Source: Aspidapion aeneum (lineage: Eukaryota; Arthropoda; Insecta; Coleoptera; Brentidae). Taken from it: a stretch of DNA of 64,000 bases. The position numbers and the translations under genes were made by a program. The DNA is taken from the NCBI GenBank assembly GCA_963576565.1, contig OY755039.1, positions 79,851,455 through 79,915,454 on the forward strand, written 5' to 3'. Shown here piece by piece: positions 10,481 through 21,957 of this stretch. The notes beneath the pieces were generated by a model. That model ran no database searches. It saw nothing but the letters and a program-made list of their open reading frames with translations, and had not been told where the DNA came from. The stretch's first letter is position 1. The number at the start of each line of letters is the position of its first letter.

Positions 10481-12156
10481 TGCCGTCGGTTGCTGCGTTT
10501 CCATGGCGTTTCAACTAGGTTTCAACTCAGTTTGTTTTATTATTTATGATTTAATTAATTTGGCAATAACGATTCATTACGCATTATGTAATATTTAATC
10601 TTTTTTTCTTTTGTAGGTAGGCAGTAGGTTAAGTTATAAATATTTATTTTTTTCATAAAATTTTTCTCTATATGTTATTACCATAATTAGTGATGTTTGT
10701 AAAGTATCCAATAAATAAAAGTAAATTTTAAAAAGTTTTTATAATATACCAAAACATATGGGTAAAAATCATGGAGGTGGAGAGTTTCAATTGGAGAGGA
10801 TTTTTTTAGTTAAAGCTGTAGTAAATTACAGTTTTCAAATTATTGTCAGATTGTTATACTTCAAACTCATCTCCACATTTCAGAAACATTTTTAATAAAA
10901 ACGTCCCTAATTTAATTTTTTTCTCTTTATACTCGAAAAATTACTTGAGGAACGCATCCATAACTCAATAAGGATAGTTCAAATGGGCACAAAACATATT
11001 AAAATCAATTAAATTTTCTAATCTTTATAGCAAACTCTAATTAGAATCAGTAAGGTTTATGAGTTCCTACATGGTTTACAATGAATTTTAAGTAAACGTT
11101 AATTTTACTTATTAAGAAAGTTTTCCGACTAGAAAGTCATCATTTGGGGAACAGATACATAAAATATTAAAATGTTCTTTATTGAAGGTGTCAGAAGGTG
11201 TGGTACTAGGTCTTTCTATAGCATCGCAACTTCGAACAGTTTGTCAACGCTGAATTGATTGTTGGTATCAAATATTACATTAAAGCAGTAAACAAATTTT
11301 AATTGAATATATAAGTACCGTACATCAATTCAGCATAATTTGGGGAATGCTGTTGTACAAAGTGCTTAGGTTAAAACGTTACATTTTTGTCATTGTTACA
11401 ATAAAAAATCAAGGCGGACATGGTATTAAGGGGACGTCCTTTGTCTCATTTTTCGAACTTGGCACAAAATTTTAAACTTTTACCAATTTATCTCAAATTA
11501 ATGGTTTTATTTTAAGAAGTCAACTGCAACACAAAAATGATAAAACTATTTTTTAACATATGCTTGCGTACAAGTGCATATTACGGACATCATTATTAAT
11601 GAGTGGCTCACAAACGTTCTTCTGCTTTGTCCCATATTTTTGCTTCTTTTTTAACTTTAGTCCCGTTTTGACCTAAAACAGATCTGGCAACCCTACCTTA
11701 AAGCCTACCAATAAAAACTAAAAACTGACCTAGCATCTAACTTAACTAGAGTTGCCAAATTTAGATATTTGTTTTTCGCGACAAAAGAACCAAATTTTTG
11801 GGACATCTCTCTCTCTGGGTCTCTAGTACACGTATTGGTTCGGTTCGGTATTTGACTTTGGTATGTCAATTTTGAAAGATCAACTATTAGCCTGCAATGT
11901 GAATCTGTCAAAATACTGCAATAATAGTATTATTATGGCTTTATTCTAATAAGATTAAACCGAACTCAATTCGCATGAAAACGTAGCAGTGACAACCAGG
12001 GAGAATTTTAGATCTATTTATACCACTTGTATTAGTTACACTTAAGTCACAACTTAAAATTCTGCTTACAAGTCGTACTTTGCTAAGAATTTATTATAAA
12101 CGATACTTGCTTTAATTGATTATAAATCATAACAAATTCGCAATAATTTAAGGAGC
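10481..12156. other. No gene seen
   Basis: AT-rich sequence without a supported gene. The stretch near 11848-11900 (TTTGACTTTGGTATGTCAAT) resembles 26516-26560 (TTTGACTTTAATATGTCAAT), marking an old dispersed repeat. Confidence 0.5.
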
Positions 12157-13450
12157 TACAAAAAGTACGACAAGCAATACGGATTTCGAAAATATAGGTC
12201 AACTGGCGATTTACTTACATACGTCACTCACTTATGGCAAAAAGCGATTGAGTTACGGGGCGAAACAAGAACAATTGCCTTAGATATATCAAAAGCATTC
12301 GATAAAGTCTGGCATGAAAATCTGCTCAACAAGCTCAAAGCAATGGGATTGTCGCCGAAACTTTGCACTTGGTTTGAAAGTTACCTTAAGGATAGATCCA
12401 TTTATGTTGCACTGGATGGCCGGAACTCCAACTCTTACCAAATAAATGCTGGTGTGCCACAGGGAGCAATCCTTTCGCCAACACTTTTTCTGATTTACAT
12501 AAATGACCTCATAGATAAAACAGTAAATCCACTTTATTGCTTTGCAGATGATGGCAATGTAGTCTCCTCAGTCATACCACCCACTCAGTGTCTATCCGCA
12601 CGTGAATTCCATCATCTTAGACTAACTCAAATATCGCAGATAAATAACGACCTGGAGATAATAGAGGACTGGGGCAACAAAAACCTTGTACAGTTTAACG
12701 CGCAGAAAACCCAAGCAGCCCTGTTTTCAAAAAAGACCAGCACCGGTGAGCCAAACATCATGTTATCTGGAAGTGCTGTCACATTGCAGAGCCAGTTGAA
12801 CATCTTAGGAGTCACTGCAGAGACCAACATGTCTTGGCACAGTCACGTGGCAGATATAGCTAAAAGGGCGTCCCAAAAGCTTGGGGTGCTGTTTCGTACA
12901 AGACATCTGTATACACCAAGCCAACTGCTGACACTCTACAAAGCCCAGATTCGACCAACTATGGAGTACTGCTCACATATATGGAGTGCGGCACCCAAAC
13001 ATACCTTAATGCTTTTGAACACCGTGCAAAAACGAGCTATCAAGCTGATCAATGACCCCGCACTTACCCGTAGCTTGGATAGTCTCGAACATCGAAGAAC
13101 TGTGGGCGATCTATCTCTCTTCTACAGGTATTATCACGGAAAATGCTCTGAAGAGTTGGCACTTATGATCCCCCCGGGAGTAGCACCTACTAGGCGAACA
13201 CGTCAAACAGACGGTAACCATCAATTTACTGTCAAAATAGAGGCACCAAGAACCTCGTTATATCAGAATTCATATCTCTGGAGAACAGCATCGCTGTGGA
13301 ATAAACTCCCTGCGACAGTTTTCCCTGCAGGTTACAACCTGAACCGTTTCAAAACCAACACACACCAACATTTCCGCGCACTGGCCGCTTCTCGAGCGTA
13401 ATAGGGATCCCCTTGCGAGTGCGCTTAACCGTAAAAAAAAAAGAAAAAAA
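12157..13450 (+). mobile_element. Jockey-group non-LTR retrotransposon, 5'-truncated copy
   Basis: The element starts inside reverse transcriptase (DKQYGFR motif) and runs to a short 3' UTR (CCTTGCGAGTGCGCTTAACCG) and an A-rich tail at 13433-13450. Its 3' part matches the minus-strand copy at 61640-63230, including the 3' UTR end. Homology to that copy begins at about 12160, the usual signature of incomplete target-primed reverse transcription. No clear target duplication was found. Confidence 0.85.
12163..13401 (+). CDS. Reverse transcriptase C-terminal part of a Jockey-group LINE
   Basis: About 412 codons are open from the truncation point to TAA at 13399; the first internal ATG is at 12343. 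Motifs in order are DKQYGFRKYRSTGDLLTYV, ALDISKAFDKVWHENLL (catalytic Asp of motif A), NAGVPQGAILSPTLFLIYIN (motif B), and FADDGNVV (the ADD catalytic pair). The thumb and tail follow, with TMEYCSHIWSAAPKHTL and a terminal WNKLPATVFPAGYNLNRFK. This motif set is typical of Jockey/CR1-type LINE polymerases, which copy element RNA at nicked target DNA. The endonuclease and N-terminal RT are missing, so the copy cannot move itself. The frame is intact throughout, in contrast to the copy at 61.6 kb, so the insertion is probably fairly recent. Confidence 0.85.
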   Translation, partial: KYDKQYGFRKYRSTGDLLTYVTHLWQKAIELRGETRTIALDISKAFDKVWHENLLNKLKAMGLSPKLCTWFESYLKDRSIYVALDGRNSNSYQINAGVPQGAILSPTLFLIYINDLIDKTVNPLYCFADDGNVVSSVIPPTQCLSAREFHHLRLTQISQINNDLEIIEDWGNKNLVQFNAQKTQAALFSKKTSTGEPNIMLSGSAVTLQSQLNILGVTAETNMSWHSHVADIAKRASQKLGVLFRTRHLYTPSQLLTLYKAQIRPTMEYCSHIWSAAPKHTLMLLNTVQKRAIKLINDPALTRSLDSLEHRRTVGDLSLFYRYYHGKCSEELALMIPPGVAPTRRTRQTDGNHQFTVKIEAPRTSLYQNSYLWRTASLWNKLPATVFPAGYNLNRFKTNTHQHFRALAASRA

Positions 13451-16400
13451 GTAAGGTTAACATTAGTCGCGACCAACAGGCGACTTTAAGATGTTTACGT
13501 TTTTAAAGTAGAAATAGGAAGTAGTCTCTACTTTGAAGGATGGACATAAAAACAAAATCAAAGTTTTTGTGACTTTTAGGGTGTCCTCAAAAGTAATTTT
13601 CTCTACATTATTACATCAGATATTACTATGATGACCCAAACCTATGTAGTAAAATATAAAGTTATAAGGTAGTTGTCGGCTACACCCGTTTGCGACTTCA
13701 ATTAAGCCCAACTTTGTAGTGGTAATTAAGTAACATATAAATGTCGGGGTGACTACGAATTAACGACTAAAAAGAAAGTAAAACTTTGGCAACGTGCTAT
13801 TGTGGTAGAGCAGACTATCAGATTAGACTATCAAGAAACAATCCTATCAGGTAGTTTAAAGGGTCGTTTTTACGAAACTTCTACTTTTTCGTGATACTAA
13901 ACATGTAACGGTATATTTTAGACTCTACTAAAACCTAGATTTTACAATGATTTGTTTCCCACTACACGAGGTTTTCCTACAAAACTGAGGTAGGATTACG
14001 CAATTTTGGGGAGGAAAAACAAGCCAACATCGTCAATTAGGAAGGTTATTAGAGAACCCCTAATAAGTTTTTCTTCTACACTTTACGGTGAATCTAGAAC
14101 CCACTAACCTTCAAGAAATCGCTCTTTACATCCGAACTTTCGTTTTTTTAGCACTAGGTAATATAGGCTGTCTGCTTCTGAGCCCGTAATAATGTAGTCG
14201 GCCCTGTGGAATGTTGTTTACATCTCCGCTATAGTATTTTGTCGATAAGCTTAGGGTGACTTTGCTTCTTACAGTGTGGACTCCTAAAATATTTATAAAT
14301 TTATGATGTTCCTTTTGTCACCACTTCATTTGGCAATGCATTTTTTTGAGTGAGAGTTAGCGTAAATCACTAAATACACTGACTTGCCTTTGGTGCGAAT
14401 CTCCATGATGATAATTTATAGTTTAATAACTAGTTTCACTCACTGGAACTATAACTAAATTGTGGTAAACTGGGAAAAATATTTTTATCTGTTTTGTTTT
14501 GATCTGCTTTTGTTTACTTGTTGTTCAGTGGTCCGGAACCACCGAGTCTTTTGGCCAATTTCAGTCGCGATCACAGCACAGAAGATACGTAGAGATGGCA
14601 CCTTGTTTTGATTACGAAAGTCAGCTGATTTCTTGTCAAAAATTTTAGCACTTTGATTTAATTTTATATGAGTTACTGAGGGTTTTATGAAGGAAAATAT
14701 AGGTTTTTAGGTAGTCCAAAATGTTTAGTTTCTTATGCCATAGGTTTGGTTCGAATTTAAGACCAAAAAGGCGCCAGAATGAACATGCGCAGTTTGTTTA
14801 TTATGATTCTGGTCTACAGTGTTGCCGGATACATTAACAGGAGATGGTTTTGAATTTCTAACTTGAATTGTATCTTTTATTCCGATTGTGACAAATACGG
14901 TAGTATAGTATTTCGGTTCTGGAAAGTATTGTATATAATAGATTAATTTATTGATAAGGGTTGTTATTTATGGTTAATCCTCTCAGATATTGTTGCCGTC
15001 ACTTACGTTGCATCTGAAGATATTAAAGACAAGCTGGCATCGGTGTTGTAAATATCCGAGAAGTTAGCTGTTTGAGGCTATATTAACCAAAATTGTGAAG
15101 CAACCACCAGGTGGTTTGTTTTGATTTTTGTTTGTTGGTCATCAGCTGTTTGTGAAATGTCCAATTTCTAATTAATTTTCTGGTGACTGAAAACCCTTTT
15201 ATTGCCTAATTTTCATATGATTGGCGTCCTCGGACGGTGTAGTTTATTATTTATGAGGGCTGGCTTGGTTTTGAGACAAAAACTTTGGTAAACACTGCTA
15301 CTGCGCAAGACAGTGACGGTAGGGCTTAATGACAAGTAAATTAGGCCTTTTCTCATTAAAGCGTTTTCCTAAAAGCATAAAATTGGTAATGACGACATAC
15401 TAGGCTGGCCAATGAGAAAGCTCCACATCAGTGGCGTGATGTGTTCCACCAATGGGATCCAACGGACGCTGGGAAAGTCGGCGTCTCTGCGCTGTAGTGC
15501 GTCGCAGTTGGACAGTTCAGCTCTGACTCACACAAGTGTGAAGGTGCTCTGGGGAAAATTCCTGGGAATCTCAATTTTTCATGTGGAAAAATTGCCTCTA
15601 GTCTGAGGATCTACCAGATTTTCCGATCGCAAAGGGACTTGTTGTGCTTTGAAGAAATCGTTCTGGGTTTGTGAAGTCCCTTGCACGCTTAATGCGGTTT
15701 ATTAGATACCTCAACACATGTGTCTGGCTGAAAACTAGAAACTACAATTTCCTACCAACAACCTGGAATTATTTAAAAAACCCTCTTGTGGACGTCGTGT
15801 TGCTCTTTGGTACCAAGCTATAGATTGAGGCTTGCTTGTCTGTGGTCCCCAGAGGTAAATATAAATATAGAATATATATAGTTTAATCTTACTTGGCTCT
15901 CATATAGTGCCTTTGTGATAAATATATAGGTTAATATTATTTGGCTTTCATATAGCTTTTTTTTATATTTTTGATCGACATGGATTTTTGTCTAACCATA
16001 AAAATAGAATGTTGCCAAGTTTTCTTTTAATAGAACATTAGTCAGATAGGTACTCGACACAAATAAATGTATTTTTTTGTATTTTGGAAAACCGAAGAGC
16101 ATGAACTCATTCAAAATTGCTCGGTTGACTATGAAAACAATTGTTAGAGACTGTACGGTCAGCCAAAAACCTAGACAACCTATTTTGGTTAATAGGGCTC
16201 ACTCGGTAAAGTTTACTTGTAGATGAATTAGAAAGTATATTATTTTGTTATTCTTTTTAAGGCATAGTTGGACATTCCCTAATTTTCTGACAATGTTCAC
16301 GCTTGCTAATATTGTAACAATTAGTATTCTTTTTTAACGAACTCCTTTATCATTTATTAGTTTTCCTTTATAGTGACCAGCCGAAAGCAAGATATAGTTT

Positions 16401-17494
16401 GGGGGTTGTATAGTTATAAACAAAAATTTATTCGGTATAAAACTTAAATTTTATTATTCTCTTTTCTTAAAATACATACAGAAATAGGGCATGAAAAAAA
16501 TAAAGGGTTACAAATAAATTGAGATTCTTAAAATACAACAAAACCAACGAAATAAAATAAATAATTCGCAGCTAAAAATAGGAATATGAACCAAATTATT
16601 AAATTATTCAAAAAAAAAAAAAGGAAAGTCATGCCTACTAGAAGTATTTTTTTTATATAATTTCATTAAGTACAAAAATTGGTGGCTTAATTTAAGGCCA
16701 GTACTTAAGTGTATCTTAATTTGTATGGGGCATCAGCGTAACTTAAATTGTAAATTTATTTTTCTTAAATATTTTTAAATTATTAATATAATTGGTTTTC
16801 ATTATTTGATTTTCAAACTGGTAGTCATAGTTATGGCCATTACTTAACGTAAGGCATTGTAAATTATTAATTATTTTCTCTCAAATAAAATAGTTATTCA
16901 TTTCATTCCTTTTGGTTATTGGACTGATCGTTATTGCTTGAGAGTTAGGGATCATTATCAATATTTAAGTGGAACTTAAGACTTTAGTATTAGCTTATGG
17001 TCGTTTGCACTGACACTTAAGTAAACGCTTAAGGGGTACTGAGAAACACTTGTACAGTTTTAGAGATATGTAAGGGCAACTTAAGGGGATACTTAAGGGT
17101 GCCTCAAAATTAAAAGAAATATTTAAATTTCTTATATTTTCTTTTTATATTTATGGATATATTCTGCTTTTGTTCATTCCTCTATTACCATAATGATAGT
17201 GGAAATGAATATTAAAATATTTTGGAAGTAATAAAAATTCGAAATAGGGTTTCAAATACAGGAAGCTGAGACCTTGTTTTCTTTGTAGGGTTTTTTTTTT
17301 ATACGTTCAACTTTAAACCAAAGAAAAAGAAGATTTTTATAAGAAAATTTCCCACCTGAAGATGTTTGCTGCTAGGTTTTCACCTATCATCTTGTTAAAG
17401 CGTGATCTATTCGTTTGGAGTTTTGAAGTTCTTTTTCTCGACATCAACCTTCTTACACAATAGAAGTACCCGCCAGTTCTTCAGACGGATGGGT
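13451..17494. other. No gene seen
   Basis: Four kilobases without a supported gene. 15200-15700 is richer in G+C and holds a 64-codon frame (15412-15606) with no recognisable domain. 16690-17110 is dotted with CTTAAG words (for example near 17020-17100), which look like a degenerate short repeat. Confidence 0.4.
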
Positions 17495-17512
17495 TCCAGT
17501 GTTGGGTTGCCA
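17495..17512 (-). promoter_or_regulatory. Putative primer-binding site of a gypsy-like LTR element
   Basis: On the minus strand the LTR end CGTAACA is followed after one base by TGGCAACCCAACACTGGA. The TGG start, complementary to a tRNA CCA end, and the resemblance to the TTGGC..CCAACGTGGGG leader of many gypsy elements support the call. The tRNA was not identified. Confidence 0.45.
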
Positions 17513-17513
17513 A

Positions 17514-18057
17514 TGTTACGACAGCTAAGTTTAGCCTAAGTAAAAATAAAAAAAATGTCGCGCTGCCTATATAAATAAAAAATAAAGTGCGTTTGCCGTT
17601 AAAAATCTAAAATTAAAGATGGCTTCTAAGATTTGTTTATAAAAGAAAAATTACTTAGCGTTTATTCGTATCAATATTAGCGCTTACATATTTTTATAGT
17701 AATGATATCCTATATTGTGCGGCGGTAGCTAATGTCGACATCAGCGTGCGCCATTTAGTTTAAAGCTTCGGTTTAAGATTAATTTGAATAGAATTCGCTT
17801 TATAAATAATTGCGCTATGAGCATTATTGCGGCTAACCTGATTTGCGCTCAAGCACTGGACGTTGTACTTTTCTTGTGTCTTGTAAATATATTGAGTGAC
17901 TTCAAACTATAGTTTTATTTCTAACTCATTGGGATTTCCGGTATATGAATACACTATTCTCTCTTCCGCAAAGTCTGATTGTTTTTCGTAATTTAGACAG
18001 TCAACATTGTCATTTATAACATCAGCCCTACTTTGATGAAATTACGTGGCGCCTACA
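17514..18057 (-). repeat. 544-bp LTR of a Ty3/gypsy-like element
   Basis: The block begins TGTTACGACAG and ends GGCGCCTACA on the plus strand, so it has TG...CA ends on both strands. Read on the minus strand it starts TGTAGGCGCCACG and is followed immediately by a plausible primer-binding site, which places it as a 5' LTR in minus orientation. No second LTR is visible in the window and no gag or pol was recognised to its left, so the element is truncated or heavily decayed. Confidence 0.5.
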
Positions 18058-19998
18058 AAAATCAAACTCACTCCCTTCCCGCTGTTTAAAAGCTGGCGGC
18101 CTTCAAAGGTGGACTTTGGTGTTCCGAAATTATTCATATACTAACCCTGTTTTAGCAAATAACTGAAACATAAAAAGATTTTTAGTTCGGAAATATTTAG
18201 TTCCCCAATTTACAGAAAATTTGATCTGTTGGTTCTAGAAAATACTATTAGAGCAGCTCGTGCATTTAAATCAGTTCTAACTTATATTAAAATGATCATT
18301 CACTATGCTTTATTACTTTAACAATCATTAGCAGGAAAAAAAAAGGAAATAAACAAAAAAATAAACGTCACAAACAGTAGTCAGAACTAAAAAGTAACGA
18401 ATTTTGGTTGAGATCACCACATTTCTACTATAAGAAAGTAGGAAAGCCTTTGGAGCATGTAGCCGCTACTATAATTGTTAGTTGGGAGTCTTAAGTTCGT
18501 AATGTATTGTAGGTATATCGTCGGCTTCCTCACGTAGTGGCGTAACTGATATTATTTAAATTTTACCCGAGAGCCAAAAAAACCATAATGGTGTTTATCA
18601 AAAAAAACTTGCCGCTGCTGCGGAAAATATTTTAATGTTAACCAATATTTTATAATAAATTTATGGAAAAAAAGCGTAAATCCAAATTGTTTCATTTTTC
18701 CGATACGCCACTGCGAGAACACCGACGATATGTTAGGCATACAAAACCTTTTTAATTTAATTAAATTTAATAAACGCCTTTTTATGATTTTTGTTTTTAT
18801 GTTTCCCGCACGCTCGAAGAAAAAATAGTGTTTCTAGCTCTTGAGAAAAGTTTCTTTTCCGCACTGGATTGCTGGCCGAACTCCGCTACGCGTCGCCGTC
18901 GATCGGCCAACTTGCCAAAGAGTCACTTTCCGTACTTGTTTGGAAATATTGTATACAAACAAAATTTCTGATTTCCATTGCCTTTATTTAATTTAATCAC
19001 GACGCAAACGGTTAGTAAGTATGTCTAACCGTTCTGAAGCGTAAACTAAACAGTTCAGTGTACAGGCTACTACTTATACCTACTACTTGGTGTGCAGTCA
19101 TGTGTGACGGCCCACCCCTTTTTTTAAACTTGTTTTGATTAAGGAGTGGTTTCCATGTTTGTGATGTCCGTACTTGGTTAACTGAAAACTTCTTTGTTCT
19201 GCATTATAAATGCAGCTACAATAAACCTTCGTTTTCACCAACGCGACTCCTTATGCAAAACTTTAGTTTCAGTACATTGAATCCTGTGTTAATTTTAACC
19301 ATGCATGATCCGCTAAACCGGATTTTTTATTATCCCCTGGTTGGGTATTTGTTAGATGTTTATTTACTCTAGTCTGAAGAGGGCGTTTGGTTTCACCTAC
19401 CTACATATGATTTACCATACTCACACGTGATTTGGTAAATGTATTATTTGAGGGATTTTCTGTTTGTTTTAGTCTTTTTATCATATTTCCCGATGAGAAC
19501 ACTGTTTTAATATTATAGTTTTTGACTATTCGTCTTATGTTTCTTGAAATCTCTTGAACGTATTGAATGTTAATAAGACCCAATGGATTATTATTTTAAG
19601 AATTTGCTAAATTTGGTTTATTTTTGCTTTTAGGGATCGTTGAGTTTATTCATTTCTCGAAATAACCATTTTGTTGTAGATTTTAGTGGTTAGTTCTTCA
19701 TTATTACCTACTTAGACATACTTACTAACCGAAACGTCGTGTTTAAAATAAATAAAGACAATGGAAGTTCAAAATTTTGTTTCTACTGAATCAATGTCTA
19801 CCAGTTTTAAATAGAGGGAAATATACTGTAATACATACTTTATAAAAATGCATCAAATATCAATATCCATGTCACTTTCTACTATAAGTGTCTAGTTTCG
19901 GGAAAATTAAACCACGCAAATCAACATCATGACGCGTTGTTTAATATATGTTCATAATACGTTAGTTCTAGTTTAAGCTACATCCAAAATTACATACC
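18058..19998. other. No gene seen; one dispersed repeat
   Basis: AT-rich sequence apart from a dispersed repeat at 18801-18942. Short open frames at 18552-18740 and 19401-19583 have no recognisable content. The right edge (19994-19998, ATACC) is the target duplication of the LTR element that follows. Confidence 0.5.
18801..18942. repeat. Dispersed repeat with CCGCAC boxes, copy 1
   Basis: It carries TTTCCCGCACGCTCGAAGAA, then GATTGCTGGCCGAACTCC, GCTACGCGTCG, CGGCCAACTTG, and finally CACTTTCCGTACTTGTTTGG. The same order appears at 48793-48910 and 54569-54691. The boxes occur in inverted pairs, so the unit can fold. Confidence 0.7.
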
Positions 19999-20437
19999 TG
20001 TGCAAGCTGTGCTTGACAATTACACTTGCTTAACTCGGCTTGGTTAAGCAGCGGGATTAAAGTAAAAAGTTTACTGCCAGGGAGCAGCCTTACTCCCTGC
20101 AATGACCAAGAAGGCTTATGGTACAGTAAACTTAAGTAGTTATAGTGAGAACAACTGTCAAATGTTGAATCTGCTTTATTGAGATAAATCCTCTCTTTTT
20201 ATATTCAAAAATTGTTATAGTTCGTGATACATTATAAAATATAAAATTCAATATAATGTGTTTTATAAACTAAATAATTTATATAATTTAAATAGGTAAA
20301 CTTGAGAAGGTTAGTTTATGTTATTAAAACCTAATTTCTCAAGATCACCTGTGTTTAAATAATAAATTTAACTAAAAATGAAGATTTATGAAAAATGGTA
20401 AAACAAAGAAAAATCTGTTTAATTATGTAATTAAACA
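19999..20437 (-). repeat. 3' LTR of the gag-only element
   Basis: 439 bp, plus-strand TGTGCAAGCTGTGC...GTAATTAAACA. Differences from the partner at 24373 by eye: TTGAC/TTAAC, GCCTTACT/GCCTCACT, CAGTAAAC/CAGAAAAC, GATACATT/GATAAATT, AAACTTGAG/AAACATGAG and AAAATGGT/AAACTGGT. The stop codon of the preceding frame uses the first LTR bases on the minus strand. Confidence 0.9.
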
Positions 20438-21060
20438 TTTTCCCCTCTCTCCAGAACGGGTGACTGTATGGACCTCAGGTTGAATGCTGTTGATGTGGTA
20501 GGAAGGTATCGAAATAGGTACTGCTGCTTTATAAGGTGGGTCAGTTTCGTAAAACTGCTGATGAATCTAGGCATCGGTTGTGTTTGGATTTTGCGGTCAT
20601 CGTACGTCGTCGAACTTTTCACTGTAGCGACAAATTGTTTCTGTTGCAAAATATTATGATCTATTGTTATTGTTGTTATTCCCTTACTATTGTAAGTGCC
20701 ATGAAGAAATTGTAAATTGGGAGGCAAGAATTTAAAAATGTTTTGTTTCATATTTACAATGGCAAAATGTTTATGACTTATTTCCCATTGTCCTTCCGCC
20801 TCTTCAGTAAATTTTGAGATTGACTGTTTCTTCTTTTGGGATTTCTTTCTAATAAGGATTGTTGCTTCTTGTTTAAAAGTTTTCTTCTCTTTCATATGTC
20901 TTCTTGACTTTTGGTTATTTTTGGACTTGCTTTTTATTGTGAAGGTATTCCTGGTTGAGTACAGGATAGGCACCAATTTTCTTTTTGGCTTTAAATTGAG
21001 GACTTTTTTTCTTTTGCTATTTAATTTGATATGCTGAATTTTTTCGTCTTCTTTAACCAA
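20431..21060 (-). CDS. Basic C-terminal domain in frame with gag (no ATG of its own)
   Basis: An open frame of about 210 codons ends in TAA formed at the LTR junction. The first half is very rich in Lys and Arg (NSKRKK, KPKRKLV, RKKSQKKKQ), as in nuclear-localisation or nucleic-acid-binding segments. The second half has a FLPPNLQFLHGTYNSKG stretch of no known family. The frame begins at a TTG, not an ATG, and lies in the same frame as the gag 21223-21882, separated by only two TAA codons (21223-21225, and one about 37 codons further on). It is probably the C-terminal part of one longer protein now interrupted by nonsense changes, or reached by readthrough. No CX2CX4HX4C knuckle is seen; the basic stretch could replace it. 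Confidence 0.5.
   Translation of the reverse strand: MVKEDEKIQHIKLNSKRKKVLNLKPKRKLVPILYSTRNTFTIKSKSKNNQKSRRHMKEKKTFKQEATILIRKKSQKKKQSISKFTEEAEGQWEISHKHFAIVNMKQNIFKFLPPNLQFLHGTYNSKGITTITIDHNILQQKQFVATVKSSTTYDDRKIQTQPMPRFISSFTKLTHLIKQQYLFRYLPTTSTAFNLRSIQSPVLERGENV
20438..20452 (-). promoter_or_regulatory. Polypurine tract
   Basis: The minus strand reads GGAGAGAGGGGAAAA directly before the LTR start TGTTTAATTAC. An all-purine 15-mer at this spot is the standard primer for plus-strand DNA synthesis in LTR elements and fixes the orientation. Confidence 0.85.
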
Positions 21061-21222
21061 GTTGACTGGAGTTATCTGAGCATATTTTTTGTTCTGATAT
21101 ACATGATCTGGGTAACATTCTAAGTTCTGTTCTTATTCAGTTTGTTCTGTTTGAATAAAGTTACTTATTTTATGGTTTGTCTTTGTTTCTTTGCTTACTT
21201 TTTTCTCTTTGAGTGTATATAT

Positions 21223-21882
21223 TTATTTTCTTAAATACTGAAAAAAGTCTTCGATTGTGGGAATTTTATTTTGAAACCCTTGGAACCAAATATCGTACGA
21301 CTTTTCTAGTTCAGATGTCAATTTCTTTGACAATAATTTCATCAATGGTAGGTCCCAAGTTTCTGTATTTTGCCCAGAGGTTTGAATGTCTCTAAGGCAC
21401 TGACGGCTCATCTCATAAAGCTGTTGTAATTCTTTAACTGTTTCTTCATCCATACTTGGGATGTCTCGGATATCATCTAAATAATCCATAATGACGTTTG
21501 GAATGTGAAAAATTTCATTGTACTTAAAATCAGTTAATGGGCTCTTGTTCAACTCTTCAATTCTTTCAATAAAGTACTGAAGAACTTCTTTTAATGTGGG
21601 CAATCTGCCTAGTTCGTAGTTTACCCATTCATGGTGTAAAATGTGCATCTCGACATCCCATTTCTGGTAAATTATGTTTATGATTATTGGCTCCCAATTG
21701 ACTTTAATCGCCTGTGAAAATTCAAGTACATCTTTGGCATGCAGTAGGAGCTTTTTTAGTTCTTGTGCTGACGCATACTCTATTATATGTATGTCTAGAA
21801 GGCAATCTAGAAGGTGTGAGCCCATTTTGTATCTTCTTAGCTGTCTTTCTAGCAATATTCTTTCTAGATTTTTTCCTATCAT
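21223..21882 (-). CDS. Gag-like protein (DUF1759 / BEL-Pao type capsid)
   Basis: 219 codons from ATG at 21882; an in-frame TAA lies 17 codons upstream, so the start is near. The segment ELKKLLLHAKDVL...NWEPIIINIIYQKWDVEMH...HEW...LPTLKEVLQYFIERIEEL has the order typical of DUF1759 gag proteins: a short helix, then W-x-PIII-x-II-x-K-x-D-x-E, a Glu-Trp-type segment, then LPTL followed by a helical FIERxEEL. Such proteins form the particle that packages element RNA. The protein is predominantly helical, with no signal peptide or zinc knuckle. Similarity to the gag of the intact BEL element at 28.9 kb is of the same family type but not close. The assignment rests on pattern recognition only. Confidence 0.6.
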   Translation of the reverse strand: MIGKNLERILLERQLRRYKMGSHLLDCLLDIHIIEYASAQELKKLLLHAKDVLEFSQAIKVNWEPIIINIIYQKWDVEMHILHHEWVNYELGRLPTLKEVLQYFIERIEELNKSPLTDFKYNEIFHIPNVIMDYLDDIRDIPSMDEETVKELQQLYEMSRQCLRDIQTSGQNTETWDLPLMKLLSKKLTSELEKSYDIWFQGFQNKIPTIEDFFQYLRK

Positions 21883-21957
21883 TGTGGTCCGTTGGCTCTT
21901 GTACTGGTTTCTTCTTAATGATTTTTTTGTTTATGTTGGTGTTGGCCTGTTAATTAT

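Noticed and set aside
13480..14280. Possible degenerate mariner transposase
   Set aside because: Both strands were read for the usual DDE/D motifs and helix-turn-helix start; none could be found.
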